A DNA stretch of 64,000 nucleotides from an uncultured Sutterella sp. (GCA_949287305.1 CASEFX010000013.1:1-64000), one strand, 5' to 3'; positions 49,723 through 59,672 are shown, numbered from the stretch's first letter. Made by a program: numbers and translations. The notes: generated by a model from the letters alone, not told the origin.

Positions 49723-51744
49723 TTGTCTGAATCCAGTGTATCTTTCTCCCGTCATTCCCCTTCCATTGCAGGTCGCCGCACGAAAAGCGGCCTCGTGATT
49801 CGGCAGAGTGTCTTCTGGCCCGCCGTCCTCTTCATCCTCCTCAGTGTCGGTCTCGCAAGCGTTTTTCCGAACGCCATGGCGAGGCTTTTCACCTCGGCGC
49901 AGGACTTCATCACCGCCAAACTCTCCTGGTTCTACATTCTCGCCGTGGCGATCCTTCTGTGCGCCATGGCACTCATCGCCGTTTCACGCTTCGGTTCGAT
50001 CCGGCTCGGTCCGGACCACGCCCGTCCCGCCTTCTCTCTTCCCGTATGGTTCGCCATGCTTTTCTCGACGGGCATGGGGATCGGCATCATGTTTTTCGGC
50101 ATCGCCGAGCCTGTCATGCACTTTCTCGCGCCGCCCGAAGGGGAGGCGCAGACTGTGGCCGCGGCCCGATCGGCACTTGAAACCACCTTTTTCCACTGGG
50201 GCCTGCACGCCTGGGCGATCTACGCCGCCGTGGGGCTCATGCTCGCCTACTTTGGGTACCGCCGCGGACTGCCGCTGACGCTTCGAAGCGCCCTCTATCC
50301 TCTGATCGGCGAGCGCATCTACGGTCCGATCGGAGACGCCGTCGACGTCTTTGCCGTGACGGGCACCGTTTTCGGCGTCGCGACGTCGCTCGGCTTCGGC
50401 GTACTGCAGATCAATTCGGGTCTCACCTACCTCTTCGGCGTTTCGTCGAGCACAAGCCTGCAGATGGCCCTCATCTTCGGGATCAGCGCGCTTTCGGCCC
50501 TCTCGGCCGCTTCGGGCCTTAACCGCGGCATCAAGCTTCTGTCCGAAGCAAACCTCATTCTCGCGGTGCTCCTTCTTGCGCTCGTCTTCGCCGTCGGCCC
50601 CACGGCCGAACTTCTCAACCATTTCGTTGAAAATACGGGAATCTATCTCTCGGGCCTCATCACGAAGACCTTCACGCTCTACGCTTACGAGCCGCAAAAC
50701 ACGGAGTGGCTGGGCGGTTGGACCCTTCAGTATTGGGGCTGGTGGATTTCCTGGTCGCCCTTCGTGGGACTCTTCATCGCGCAGATTTCGCGCGGCCGCA
50801 CGATTCGAGAATTTCTCGCGGGCGTGCTTCTCATTCCCGCGGGCTTCACGCTCCTTTGGATGACGGCCTTCGGTAACTCGGCTATCGACCTCATCATGAG
50901 CGGCACGGGCTCGGAGCTTGCCGCAGCCGTCTCGAACGACGTCTCGACGGCGCTCTACAAGTTCTTCGAATATCTTCCGGGAACGCCCTTCCTCTGTGCG
51001 ATCGGGATGGGCATGGTGATCATCTTCTTCGTCACGTCGGCCGACTCGGGCGCCTTCGTGTCCGACGCCATTGCGAGCGGCGGCGCGCGCAGGACGCCTC
51101 CGATGCAGCGCGTATTCTGGGCCATGCTTCCGGCCGTCTCGGCGGCCGTTCTCCTGAAGGCGGGCGGTCTGCAGGCGCTGCAGACGATGACGCTCGTCTC
51201 GGCCCTTCCCTTCGCCGCGGTGCTTCTGGCGGCGCTTTGCGGTCTTCTTCGGTCGCTTGGCTACGACGACATGCGGCGGCAGACGCGCCGAAGCACGGTG
51301 ACTTCCTCCGCAACGTCGGGTCTTCAGGGCGACTGGCGCGAACGCCTGCGCACGATCGTCACCTATCCGACCGAGCGCGAAGTGAAGAAATGGTTCGACC
51401 GCACGATCGTCCCCGCCCTCCAGGACGTGTCGGCGGAATTCGAAAAGGCGTCGCTTGCCACGAAAGTCGTTCAACGGGACGATGTCGTAGCGCTCACGGT
51501 CGCCTATCCGGAAGTGCCCGACTTCCTCTACGAAGTGCGGCTTCGCCGCTACGAAAGTCCTGAGACGACGCCCGAGAGCGATCAGAGCGCCTTCAGCCGC
51601 GCCGAAGTCTTCCTTCGCGAAGGAAGCCGCGACTACGACCTCATGGGTTGGAGCCGCGAGCAGATCATCCACGACGTGCTCGATCAGTACGAAAAGCACC
51701 TCACCTTCCTGCGCGCCGTCAATGCGCCGAGCCCGGCCTCCTAA
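49723..51744 (+). CDS. BCCT-family betaine/choline/carnitine transporter with long C-terminal domain
   Basis: 673 residues. The TTG start is supported by AAGGAG six bases upstream. Twelve hydrophobic helices; the family signature is visible as FHWGLHAWAIYAAVGLMLAY and the substrate box as GGWTLQYWGWWISWSPFVG. The Gly-rich MGIGIMFFGIAEPVMHF segment is present. The soluble C-terminus (about 515-673) resembles the regulatory tail of BetT, which tunes choline uptake to osmotic state. Probable role: proton-coupled choline or betaine uptake. Confidence 0.9.
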   Translation: MSESSVSFSRHSPSIAGRRTKSGLVIRQSVFWPAVLFILLSVGLASVFPNAMARLFTSAQDFITAKLSWFYILAVAILLCAMALIAVSRFGSIRLGPDHARPAFSLPVWFAMLFSTGMGIGIMFFGIAEPVMHFLAPPEGEAQTVAAARSALETTFFHWGLHAWAIYAAVGLMLAYFGYRRGLPLTLRSALYPLIGERIYGPIGDAVDVFAVTGTVFGVATSLGFGVLQINSGLTYLFGVSSSTSLQMALIFGISALSALSAASGLNRGIKLLSEANLILAVLLLALVFAVGPTAELLNHFVENTGIYLSGLITKTFTLYAYEPQNTEWLGGWTLQYWGWWISWSPFVGLFIAQISRGRTIREFLAGVLLIPAGFTLLWMTAFGNSAIDLIMSGTGSELAAAVSNDVSTALYKFFEYLPGTPFLCAIGMGMVIIFFVTSADSGAFVSDAIASGGARRTPPMQRVFWAMLPAVSAAVLLKAGGLQALQTMTLVSALPFAAVLLAALCGLLRSLGYDDMRRQTRRSTVTSSATSGLQGDWRERLRTIVTYPTEREVKKWFDRTIVPALQDVSAEFEKASLATKVVQRDDVVALTVAYPEVPDFLYEVRLRRYESPETTPESDQSAFSRAEVFLREGSRDYDLMGWSREQIIHDVLDQYEKHLTFLRAVNAPSPAS

Positions 51745-51766
51745 TAACCGGACTTTCCGAAGTTCG

Positions 51767-51808
51767 TTCGGGACGGATCTAAATTCCAGTCGAACCGATC
51801 CGTCCGAA
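51767..51808. terminator. Hairpin between BCCT and nitroreductase genes
   Basis: Stem GGACGGATC/GATCCGTCC (51771-51779 with 51797-51805), extended by TTCG/CGAA. Loop 17 bases, no T run. It may terminate the two convergent genes. Confidence 0.4.
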
Positions 51809-51858
51809 CCATTCCGAAACGACGACGGGCCGATTGCGACGCCGTTGCTGAAATTCGC

Positions 51859-52488
51859 TCACCATTCGTTTCGATGGATTCGGTCGCGAACGTCAATCCG
51901 TTTCGGGCGGCAGAAATGCGGTCCCTCCGCCGGATAGCCGAGCGCCAGGAAGCAGACGAATTCGTAGCCTTCCGGAGCCCCGACGACCCGCTTGGCGTGT
52001 TCGCTTTCGTTTTCAATCGGGATGCGAAAAGCGGTTCCCACCGACTCCGCCGCCGCGGCGAGCAGGATGTTCTCCACCGCCGCCCAGGCGGACGCGAAAT
52101 AGTTGAGCGAGCTCTGATCAGCGGGCTTCGTGAGCGGACAGCCTTCCTGTTTGAAGAAAGGCAACACAAGGCAGCCGCTTTCGATCAGCATCGTGTGCTG
52201 CCGCGGAAGCGCCTCGCGAAACATCGCGAGCTCGTCGGGGTCCATGCTCCCGGCATTTTCGGCAATCATCCTCTCCTGCACCCGCGCCGTATTTTCCGCC
52301 ACCGGCGCGATGACCTCGGCGATTTTCTCCCGATCGCGCACCACCACGAATTCGAGCTGATGCAGGTGGTCGTTCGTCGGCGCCTTGAGAGCCGTACCGA
52401 GAATGCGCTCGAGCACGTCTTCGGGCACCGGCCGGTCCGAAAACCGCCTCGTGAAACGGCGTCGATCCAACACTTCGTAGAAGTCCAT
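51859..52488 (-). CDS. Nitroreductase-family flavoprotein
   Basis: 209 residues from ATG at 52488 (GGAGAG upstream). MDFYEVLDRRRFTRRFSDRP is the FMN-binding start, KAPTNDHLHQLEFVVVRD supplies the second flavin segment, and YFASAWAAVENILLAAAAES the dimer helix with GYEFVCFLALGYPAEGP near the end. It reduces nitro compounds or quinones with NAD(P)H. It is divergent from an AraC regulator across a 114-base spacer with a 12-base palindrome. Confidence 0.85.
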   Translation of the reverse strand: MDFYEVLDRRRFTRRFSDRPVPEDVLERILGTALKAPTNDHLHQLEFVVVRDREKIAEVIAPVAENTARVQERMIAENAGSMDPDELAMFREALPRQHTMLIESGCLVLPFFKQEGCPLTKPADQSSLNYFASAWAAVENILLAAAAESVGTAFRIPIENESEHAKRVVGAPEGYEFVCFLALGYPAEGPHFCRPKRIDVRDRIHRNEW

Positions 52489-52510
52489 TTTCCGTCTCTC
52501 CAAGAAACCA

Positions 52511-52522
52511 CCGTACGTACGG
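52511..52522. promoter_or_regulatory. Palindrome in the nitroreductase/araC spacer
   Basis: CCGTACGTACGG is a perfect 12-base palindrome 23 bases before the nitroreductase ATG; a candidate operator. Confidence 0.45.
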
Positions 52523-52602
52523 CATGCTTTGATCGTAGAACGGTTTCTTGTCTTTTATTTGCTATTCTTTTTCCATTACTTGTGTTTTCTTTTCGTAGCA
52601 CC

Positions 52603-53493
52603 ATGCTGCTTTCGGATCCGATCATTCCGTACGAACTGCCCGACGCGGCGAACCACTCGTTTTTCTACATCGCTCAGTCCGTTCTGCCGAAAGAAGAGGC
52701 GAAGCTGCACCGCCACGACGCCTGGGAACTCATCACGATCCTCAAAGGCTCGGGGACCTTCACGGCGGGAGACCAATCGCAGTTCTTCGGCCCCGGCACG
52801 ACAGCGCTTCTGCCGCCCGGTCTTCCGCACCGTTGGGCTTACGACGATGATCACACCGGCGAAAAAGTGCGGTATCTCATGGTCGCCTTTTCTCAACGCT
52901 TCCTCAACCTCGCCGCCTCCTCGTTCCCGGAGTTCCGCAACAGCTTCGCCAAGGATGCGTTGCCGGACGAAGCGATTCTTTTCGGTCCCGCATCCGCTCG
53001 AAGAATCACCGAAACGCTCACGAAAATGTCTCGTGAGAGCGACCTCGAGCGGCTCGCATCGTTGTTGCCACTCCTGCCCTTTGTTTTTCTCACCGAAGAG
53101 AAAAGCGCTGCGGGCCGCACCGTATCCGTGGAGGCCTGCGTGCGCCGTTTCGAACGCGCGGTCGCCGTCATCATGCGCGACTACATGACGCCGATGCGGC
53201 TCGCGGACATCGCGGCGGAAATCGGCATGAGTCCGTGCGCCTTTTCGACGTTCTTTCGCAAGCAAGCGGGACGGTCGTTCTCCGCCTATCTCGCGGACTA
53301 CCGTCTCAAGGTCGCGGCCGATCTTCTCACTTCCACGAGAAAGCGCGTTTCAGAAGTGGCTCTGCTCTCGGGTTTTCGGGATCTGCCGCATTTCTCCAAA
53401 CGCTTTCGGGCTCGATACGGTCTTTCGCCGCGCGCTTATCGGGACGAAAAGCTTCGAACAACCGGGACGACCGAAGAAAGTCGACCCGCTTGA
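52603..53493 (+). CDS. AraC family transcriptional regulator
   Basis: 296 residues from ATG at 52603; the long frame above it overlaps the nitroreductase and is discarded. The N-terminus is a cupin sensor (KLHRHDAWELITILKGSGTF, LLPPGLPHRW). The C-terminal double HTH is clear: MRLADIAAEIGMSPCAFSTF, FRKQAGRSFSAYLADYRLKV, then SEVALLSGFRDLPHFSKRFR. It probably controls the divergent nitroreductase or the permease downstream. Confidence 0.88.
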   Translation: MLLSDPIIPYELPDAANHSFFYIAQSVLPKEEAKLHRHDAWELITILKGSGTFTAGDQSQFFGPGTTALLPPGLPHRWAYDDDHTGEKVRYLMVAFSQRFLNLAASSFPEFRNSFAKDALPDEAILFGPASARRITETLTKMSRESDLERLASLLPLLPFVFLTEEKSAAGRTVSVEACVRRFERAVAVIMRDYMTPMRLADIAAEIGMSPCAFSTFFRKQAGRSFSAYLADYRLKVAADLLTSTRKRVSEVALLSGFRDLPHFSKRFRARYGLSPRAYRDEKLRTTGTTEESRPA

Positions 53494-53617
53494 CGACACA
53501 CAAAAGCCCTCCTTCGACTTCCCGACGTGAGAAGACGGTCCGCTTGCTACGATCGAAGAATGTCTTCGCGCAACACCCGCGGCGACACCTCTTGTTCGAC
53601 TTTGGAGGAGCGGCTTT

Positions 53618-54484
53618 ATGTTTCGTTTTCTGTGCGCCATGGGGATCTTCGGCACGATCGGCCTTTTTGTCCGATGGGTCGACCTGCCTTCCTCCGCCAT
53701 CGTTCTCTTTCGAGGCATCTTCGGCTCGATCGCGCTCTACGCCCTCATGCGCCTCGCGGGACGCCGACTCAACGTTGAAGCGATCCGCAGAAACGGACTG
53801 CGGTTGCTCTTCACGGGCGTTTTCTTGAGCGCCAACTGGATCTTCCTGTTCGAAGCCTACAACCGCACGTCGATCGCCACGGCGACGCTCCTCTACTACA
53901 TGGCCCCGGTCCTCCTGATCCTCGTATCGCCCCTCCTCAAGGAACGCATCACGCCCTTCAAGTTCGTCTGCGTCCTCTTCGCGCTTCTCGGCATGGCGCT
54001 CGTCTCGGGCTTTCCCGGTGCCTCCTTCGACGGAAACTGGGACGGCGTACTCTGCGGCATTCTGTCCGCGGTCTTTTATACGGCACTCATTCTCAACAAC
54101 AAGTTCCTCAAGGACCTGCCCGACGACGACCTCGTCATCGCGCAGTTGGGCGTGGCGGCCCTTCTCATGCTCCCCTACGTCCTCGCGACGGAAGACGTTA
54201 CGAGCTTTTCGCTCGATCTCACGGGAATTGCCGCGCTTCTCGCTATCGGGATCCTTCACACGACGATCGGCTGCAAGCTCTACTTCACGAGCCTCACGCG
54301 CCTTTCCGCACAGCGCATCGCGATCTTCTCCTACCTTGACCCCGTCGTGGCGATCTTTCTTTCCGTGGTCGTTCTCGGAGAAGCCATGACTCTTTCGTCC
54401 GCGGTCGGGGCCGTCCTTATCCTCGGCGCGGCGCTCCTGAGTGAAACGGTCGGACGCAAGCCGGCGGGAAAAGAATCCAACTGA
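53618..54484 (+). CDS. EamA/DMT-family permease
   Basis: 288 residues, ten hydrophobic segments in two EamA repeats. Conserved blocks are RGIFGSIALYALMRL, SIATATLLYYMAPVLLILVS and SYLDPVVAIFLSVVVLGEAM. The family exports amino acids or drugs. Preceded by GGAGGAG; the AraC gene lies 124 bases upstream. Confidence 0.88.
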   Translation: MFRFLCAMGIFGTIGLFVRWVDLPSSAIVLFRGIFGSIALYALMRLAGRRLNVEAIRRNGLRLLFTGVFLSANWIFLFEAYNRTSIATATLLYYMAPVLLILVSPLLKERITPFKFVCVLFALLGMALVSGFPGASFDGNWDGVLCGILSAVFYTALILNNKFLKDLPDDDLVIAQLGVAALLMLPYVLATEDVTSFSLDLTGIAALLAIGILHTTIGCKLYFTSLTRLSAQRIAIFSYLDPVVAIFLSVVVLGEAMTLSSAVGAVLILGAALLSETVGRKPAGKESN

Positions 54485-54516
54485 GAATCAACATCATTTG
54501 TTGCAAAATTGGCACA

Positions 54517-54553
54517 ACGGTCGGATCCGAATGCGGTTCCGACCGTCTTTTTT
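54517..54553 (+). terminator. EamA gene terminator
   Basis: Stem ACGGTCGG-x-TCCG / CGG..CCGACCGT followed by CTTTTTTG. Confidence 0.85.
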
Positions 54554-54679
54554 GATCTTTTTGATAAGACTGCTTCTCATTACGACAAAAATAGGCGTAG
54601 GATTGGAGCCACGACTTCACCGACACGGTGAGCCGCTTGAATCTCCAGACACAACACCTGTACACATATTTCCCTCATC

Positions 54680-55882
54680 ATGAAAAAGAGTCTTATTTTC
54701 CTCGCCCTCGGTTCCGTCTTCGCCACCGCTCAGGCGGCCGACATTTCCGTCTTCGGCGCCGTCGACACCGGCCTCATGTTCTCGCACAGCAAGGTGAGCG
54801 GCGAATCCGCCGACAACACCCTGTCGATGGAATCCTCCATGAACGAAACCTCGAGCTTCGGCATCGCGGGTTCCGAAGACCTCGGCAACGGCATGAAGGT
54901 CGCCTTCCACCTCGAAAACGAATTCGCCTCCGATTCGGGCAAAATGGCCACCGAAAACAAACTCTTCGACCGCGAAGCGCGCATCACCCTTGAAGGCGGC
55001 TTCGGCGCTCTGTCGCTCGGCCGCATGGGCGCTCTCTCGGGCGCCACGGGCACCTACGACATCGTCTACCTCGTGGGCGACAGCTTCGACGGCGGCGACA
55101 ACAACATCTTCGGCCTCACGGGCGCCGGCGTCTACGACAACATGATCACCTACCAGACGCCCGAATTCGCGGGCTTCCAGGTGACGGGCCAGTACTCCTT
55201 CAAGAACGACACCGCCGAAGATTTCAAGGGCATTGAAGGCAAGGCCTCGGCCGACCGCTACGCCGGCATCGCCGCGACCTACACGATCGGCAACCTCCAG
55301 ACCGTCATCGCCTACGATCAGATGATGTGGGGTTCGAAGGAAACGGGCGCCAACCGTGAAAAGGATCAGCACAACGTCTACCTCGGCGGCAATTACGACT
55401 TCGGTCTCCTGAAGCTCTTCGCCATGGGGCAGTACGTCAAGGGCGCGCGTGACTTCGCCGGTACGGAAGACTTCTTCGGTTCGCTCGAAGAAGACGGCGT
55501 TGCCCTGCAGTCCCGTGAAGGTTTCGACGGCTGGGGTCTGCACCTCGGCACGATCATGCCGGTTGCGGGCGGTGACTGGACGGTCGCCGTCTACTATGCC
55601 GACGGTGAACTCGACGACGGCCACGGCGAATACGACTTCGGCGCCCCCTACCAGGGAAATCTTTCGCGCGTCAACGTCGACCTCAAGTTCTACGGCATCA
55701 CGACCCGCTACGTCTATCCGCTCTCCGAACAGGCGAGCCTCTACGTCGGTGCGGGCTACGGCGAACGCAAGTATGACGTGAGCGGTACGGATACCCCCAA
55801 GGATGGTGCCGCAGAAAACTTCAGCGGCTCTACGAAGGAAAAGATCGGTCAGGTTTACGCCGGCCTTTCCTACGTCTTCTAA
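54680..55882 (+). CDS. Gram-negative porin
   Basis: 400 residues. Signal MKKSLIFLALGSVFATAQA; mature start ADISVFGAVDTGLMFSHSK; GIAGSEDLGNGMKVAFHLEN; terminal Phe in AGLSYVF. It is closest in style to the porin at 15662. The ribosome site is weak. The AT-rich leader after the EamA terminator carries its promoter. Confidence 0.92.
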   Translation: MKKSLIFLALGSVFATAQAADISVFGAVDTGLMFSHSKVSGESADNTLSMESSMNETSSFGIAGSEDLGNGMKVAFHLENEFASDSGKMATENKLFDREARITLEGGFGALSLGRMGALSGATGTYDIVYLVGDSFDGGDNNIFGLTGAGVYDNMITYQTPEFAGFQVTGQYSFKNDTAEDFKGIEGKASADRYAGIAATYTIGNLQTVIAYDQMMWGSKETGANREKDQHNVYLGGNYDFGLLKLFAMGQYVKGARDFAGTEDFFGSLEEDGVALQSREGFDGWGLHLGTIMPVAGGDWTVAVYYADGELDDGHGEYDFGAPYQGNLSRVNVDLKFYGITTRYVYPLSEQASLYVGAGYGERKYDVSGTDTPKDGAAENFSGSTKEKIGQVYAGLSYVF

Positions 55883-55935
55883 GGTTTCCAAACGCCCGCT
55901 CCTCTCGTGAGCGGGCATGAGAAACAATTCTCCGA

Positions 55936-55965
55936 GGGGAGCGGTTTGGCCGCTCCCCTTTCCTC
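55936..55965 (+). terminator. Porin terminator
   Basis: Stem GGGGAGCGG/CCGCTCCCC then TTTCCTC; a first hairpin GCCCGCTC/GAGCGGGC lies at 55894-55916. Confidence 0.75.
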
Positions 55966-55978
55966 ATCTATCCGTACC

Positions 55979-57457
55979 TCAGGGCTCACGCAACGAGGAA
56001 AGATGGCTCTGCGCCCCCGTCCAGAAGTTGTCGGCGGGCTGGAGAAGCCGCTCATAGCCCGCACGGCGGATGGCCTCAAGGCTGGCAGTCTGCGCACACT
56101 CGAAGACGTCCGCCTCGGACACCGTGAGCACCTTGCGGTCGCGCATGAGCGCCTTCCCCGCGACAAAGACGTCCGCCACGTCGCCGGGATTCCCATAGAG
56201 CATCAGCTGATGAATCGGCATGAGCCGCGGCATCAGATGCGGCGAAGTCATCTTGATCGTCGTGATGTCGGCGAGCTTTCCGACTTCGAGCGACCCGAGG
56301 TCCGCTTCGCGGCCGATCGCGCGGGCGGCGTCGATTGTGATCATCGAGAGGAGTTTTCCCGCGGGGAGAATGAAGGGATCGTTCGCGGCGGACTGCTGCA
56401 AGAGCGCCGTATCGCGCGCGGCGCGGAAGAGATCAAAGGGCATGGCAGGCGCGGTGCCGTCGGTCGTGACGGCCACGTTGGCGCCGAGCTCGATGAGTTC
56501 GGGAACGGGACACCGCATCTGCAGCTGATGCCAGGCGGGCGTCGTCGTGACGTTCGTCTTCGTTTCGGCGAGGATCATCGCCTCCCGGAAGGAAATGCCC
56601 TTGCAGTGCTGCACGTGTACGTCGGGCCCGAGGAGCGGATCGTCCGCCTGCGCGGCGAGACGAATCATCCCGCCGAAGGCTTCGGTGTGGATCCGCACGT
56701 GCTGCCGACGGGCCACTTCGCGGATCGCCTTCATCATATGTCGGTCCTGATCCGTCAGACGGCTAGCGAGGTCCGCGGGCGTCGCTTTGGAACCTTCAAT
56801 CGAACTCACCATCACGAAGGGCGCGGCAAAGGCGCCGATGAGGCCGTCGTGACTGCCGTTTACGAGTTCGATCGCCTCCTCGGCCTTCGCCATCAGTTCG
56901 TCGAACGTGAAGCGTTTTTCGACGAGCCGACCGTTTTCCTCCTGCGCAAAGGCGCGCGGATACGGAGGATTCGAAGGACCGATGGCGGGATTCTCGCGCG
57001 TCCCCACTTCCGCGTGCCCGCGGACGTGCTCGACCACGATGCGCGGATCGTCGCAACGGGCGGCGTTGGAGATCACCGACACGCCGCAGGTGATGCCCGC
57101 CTTGAGGCGCTCGAGCGCCGCGAGCCGCCCTTCGGCATACCAATAATCGGGCGTCGTGGAATGGTGATAGATCTTCGTGAGATAGTCCATCCAGCGCGTG
57201 CGCGAATCGAGCCCGAGCGAGCGGTTGAGGCAGTGCCCCGCATGCGTGTGCGCGTCGATGAGTCCGGGAAGAATCATTTTGCCTGAGCAGTCGATGCGCT
57301 CGACCTCCGCCTCGCCAACGAGCGCGAGAAGGTCCGCGGTCTTGCCAACGGCTTCGATGCGCTTTCCTTCGATCAGCACCGCGCCGTCTTCGATGCACTC
57401 GAATTCGGCGTTCATGGTGACGACGTATCCGTGAATCAGCAGCTTTCGCTCGGTCAT
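55979..57457 (-). CDS. Amidohydrolase-superfamily deaminase (SsnA/chlorohydrolase group)
   Basis: 492 residues. Metal ligands appear in LPGLIDAHTHAGHCLNRSLG, RIHTEAFGGM, VQHCKGISF and VTTDGTAPAM, the order of cytosine/guanine deaminase-like amidohydrolases. The N- and C-terminal beta sandwich is present (YVVTMNAEFECIEDGAVLIE; GSLEVGKLADITTIKMTSPH). Candidates include deamination of a purine or methylthioadenosine-like compound. Cytosolic, single gene, convergent with the porin. Confidence 0.85.
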   Translation of the reverse strand: MTERKLLIHGYVVTMNAEFECIEDGAVLIEGKRIEAVGKTADLLALVGEAEVERIDCSGKMILPGLIDAHTHAGHCLNRSLGLDSRTRWMDYLTKIYHHSTTPDYWYAEGRLAALERLKAGITCGVSVISNAARCDDPRIVVEHVRGHAEVGTRENPAIGPSNPPYPRAFAQEENGRLVEKRFTFDELMAKAEEAIELVNGSHDGLIGAFAAPFVMVSSIEGSKATPADLASRLTDQDRHMMKAIREVARRQHVRIHTEAFGGMIRLAAQADDPLLGPDVHVQHCKGISFREAMILAETKTNVTTTPAWHQLQMRCPVPELIELGANVAVTTDGTAPAMPFDLFRAARDTALLQQSAANDPFILPAGKLLSMITIDAARAIGREADLGSLEVGKLADITTIKMTSPHLMPRLMPIHQLMLYGNPGDVADVFVAGKALMRDRKVLTVSEADVFECAQTASLEAIRRAGYERLLQPADNFWTGAQSHLSSLREP

Positions 57458-57802
57458 GGTTCGCTCCTTTGCATTTCAGCGCTGCGGCGCCTTCCACCGC
57501 AGGAATCGGGTCTGCCCCGAGCGTAGCCGCTCCTTTGCTTCCCGTCTCAAGGGTGGCGCGGAAGCACAACATCTTGGCGCGCAAGGCCAAACCGTCGTCT
57601 CGGAGGATCGGAGGCGGCGAATCGAACGCCTCGCATCTTCCTTTTTATCCACGCCGCCGCTCTCCCTCCCTAGCGGATTTCCGCCTCTTTCGCTACTACC
57701 TTTTCCCTAGGGAATCCACCGAAGACGCAAAAGTCCTTCTCCCCTAGACTCTGTCGGATGCCGACCGCTCCCTTGGCCGGCACATCATGAGGACCAACCA
57801 CC
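57458..57802. promoter_or_regulatory. Divergent spacer before the secreted dipeptidase
   Basis: 345 bases without a credible gene. It contains the perfect palindrome TTCCCTAGGGAA at 57703-57714, about 90 bases before the dipeptidase ATG; AGGA precedes that ATG. Confidence 0.4.
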
Positions 57803-59635
57803 ATGACCAAACTTTTCGCTCAAAGCCTCGTCGCCGCCTTTGCGGCCATTGCCGCCGTCGGCACCGCCCAAGCCTGCAGCACGCTCATCATCGGGAAGGA
57901 CGTTTCCGCCACGGGCAACATCATCGTCGCCCACAACGAAGACAACGGCGGTCGCCTTTTCAACATGCAGCACTACGTGCCGCCCGCCAAGCACAAGAAG
58001 GGCGAAATGATCGAATTCGAATCCTTCGCCGCGAAGATCCCGCAGGTTGAGGAAACGCTCGGCTTCTATTGGACGCAGACCTTCGTTCCGGACGGCGCGA
58101 GCTTCGCCGACGGCTTCTTCAACGACGCGGGCGTCGTGGTCGCCACGAACTGGTGCGGCGAAATCTTCGAAGCCGACCGCATGGAAGTGAAGGACGGCGG
58201 CATCGGCTACGGCATCCGCCGCCTCGTCGCCGAACGCGCCCATTCCGCCCGCGAAGCGGTCGACATCGCCACGGCGCTTCTGAAGGAATTCGGCTACTTC
58301 CACGACGGCCGCACCTACACCTTCGCCGACGCGAAGGAAGCCTGGCAGCTCGCCATCCACCAGGGCAATTCCTGGGTCGCCCGCAAGATTCATGACGACG
58401 AAGTGGTCTACATCCCGAACGTCTTCATGATGGACGCCGTCGACCTGAAGGACACCGAAACCTGGCGCATCGAACCCGGCCAGGTGGAGCGCGCCAACAA
58501 GGACGGCCGTCACGACGCCAAGGATCCGATCTTTAACTGGCGCAAGATCGTCGCGCCCGAAAGCATCCGCGCGGAACGCTGGAACGCCAACCGCAACGTG
58601 ATCGCCTGGAAGTTCCTCACGGGCAAGGAATACAACGATCCCGAAACCTTCCCGTACAGCGCCAAGATCGACCGCAAGTTGGGCGTTGCGGACGCGATGA
58701 CGCTCCTGCGTCTGCACGAAGACTACATCGGCGAAGAGCAGGAACTCTATCACTCGGCCTCGGAAGGCATCTGCCGCACGACTTCGCACGATTCGATCGT
58801 CTACAACCTCACGGCCGATCCCACGCTCACCGAAGCCTGGAAGACCGTGGGCCGTCCCTGCCAGTCGGTCTACATTCCGCTCTATCCGCTCGCGGGTCCC
58901 GCCAAGGGCACGGCCTTTGTGGACGGCGCCACCGCCACGAAGGAACACTTCGCGGGCACGCCCGCCATGTTTGACTTCCGCGCCGAATTCACGCCGCACA
59001 GCGTCTTCAGCGCCGGCACGAACGCGATCGACTATCTGCGCGGCGGCGAAATCGCGCACCGCACGGAACTCATCGCCAAGATCGAAGGGAAGTACCTCGC
59101 CGAGCGCGCCGACGTGACGAAGGAAGCCGCGAAGCTCAAGGGCGACGAACGCCGCGCGTTCCTGCACGACTACAACCAGAAGGTTTACGACGAAGTCCTC
59201 GCCGTCATGAAGGACGAAAACGCCCGTCTCATGCCCTACAAGGTCGACATCCTCGCCGACACGGTGAAGATGGACTCGGACGAAGCGGTCGCCTTCGCGC
59301 TCCTCGGCTCTAAGGACCACTCGGTGAAGAGCGCCAACCTCTCGGTCACGCGCGCCGGCATGAGCGCCAATCAGCTCAACTCCACGCGCAAATTCCAGAA
59401 CTTTGCTCCCGCGCAGAAGATGGAATACAAGGACGTCAACGGCGACGGCATTGAAGACGTGGTCTTCACCTTCAAGTCGAAGGACGTCACCAAGGGCGCC
59501 GTCGCGGGCGCGACCATGGACCTGTGGCTCTACACCCAGGTGAACGGCCACCGCGTGACGGGCTTTGACGTCGTTCCCGTCGAAACGAAGGAAGTGAAGG
59601 CCTCGACCTCGCGCGACGGCAAGCACCTCCTCTGA
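57803..59635 (+). CDS. Secreted C69-family dipeptidase
   Basis: 610 residues. Signal peptide 1-24 ends TAQA, and the next residue, Cys25 (CSTLIIGKDVSATGNII), is the expected N-terminal nucleophile. Signal peptidase cleavage would thus create the active enzyme. The C69 core continues with VVVATNWCGEIFEADRME, NSWVARKIHDDEVVYIPNVF and FGYFHDGRTYTF. The protein is about 130 residues longer than cytosolic PepD, with a C-terminal beta-like extension. Periplasmic peptide breakdown is the likely role. Confidence 0.9.
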   Translation: MTKLFAQSLVAAFAAIAAVGTAQACSTLIIGKDVSATGNIIVAHNEDNGGRLFNMQHYVPPAKHKKGEMIEFESFAAKIPQVEETLGFYWTQTFVPDGASFADGFFNDAGVVVATNWCGEIFEADRMEVKDGGIGYGIRRLVAERAHSAREAVDIATALLKEFGYFHDGRTYTFADAKEAWQLAIHQGNSWVARKIHDDEVVYIPNVFMMDAVDLKDTETWRIEPGQVERANKDGRHDAKDPIFNWRKIVAPESIRAERWNANRNVIAWKFLTGKEYNDPETFPYSAKIDRKLGVADAMTLLRLHEDYIGEEQELYHSASEGICRTTSHDSIVYNLTADPTLTEAWKTVGRPCQSVYIPLYPLAGPAKGTAFVDGATATKEHFAGTPAMFDFRAEFTPHSVFSAGTNAIDYLRGGEIAHRTELIAKIEGKYLAERADVTKEAAKLKGDERRAFLHDYNQKVYDEVLAVMKDENARLMPYKVDILADTVKMDSDEAVAFALLGSKDHSVKSANLSVTRAGMSANQLNSTRKFQNFAPAQKMEYKDVNGDGIEDVVFTFKSKDVTKGAVAGATMDLWLYTQVNGHRVTGFDVVPVETKEVKASTSRDGKHLL

Positions 59636-59672
59636 TTCTTTTCGGAGCCTCCGGGCTCCGCCGCCACCCGAT

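Noticed and set aside
49984..51699. 571-codon open frame on the minus strand
   Set aside because: Shadow of the BCCT transporter; low-complexity charged translation.
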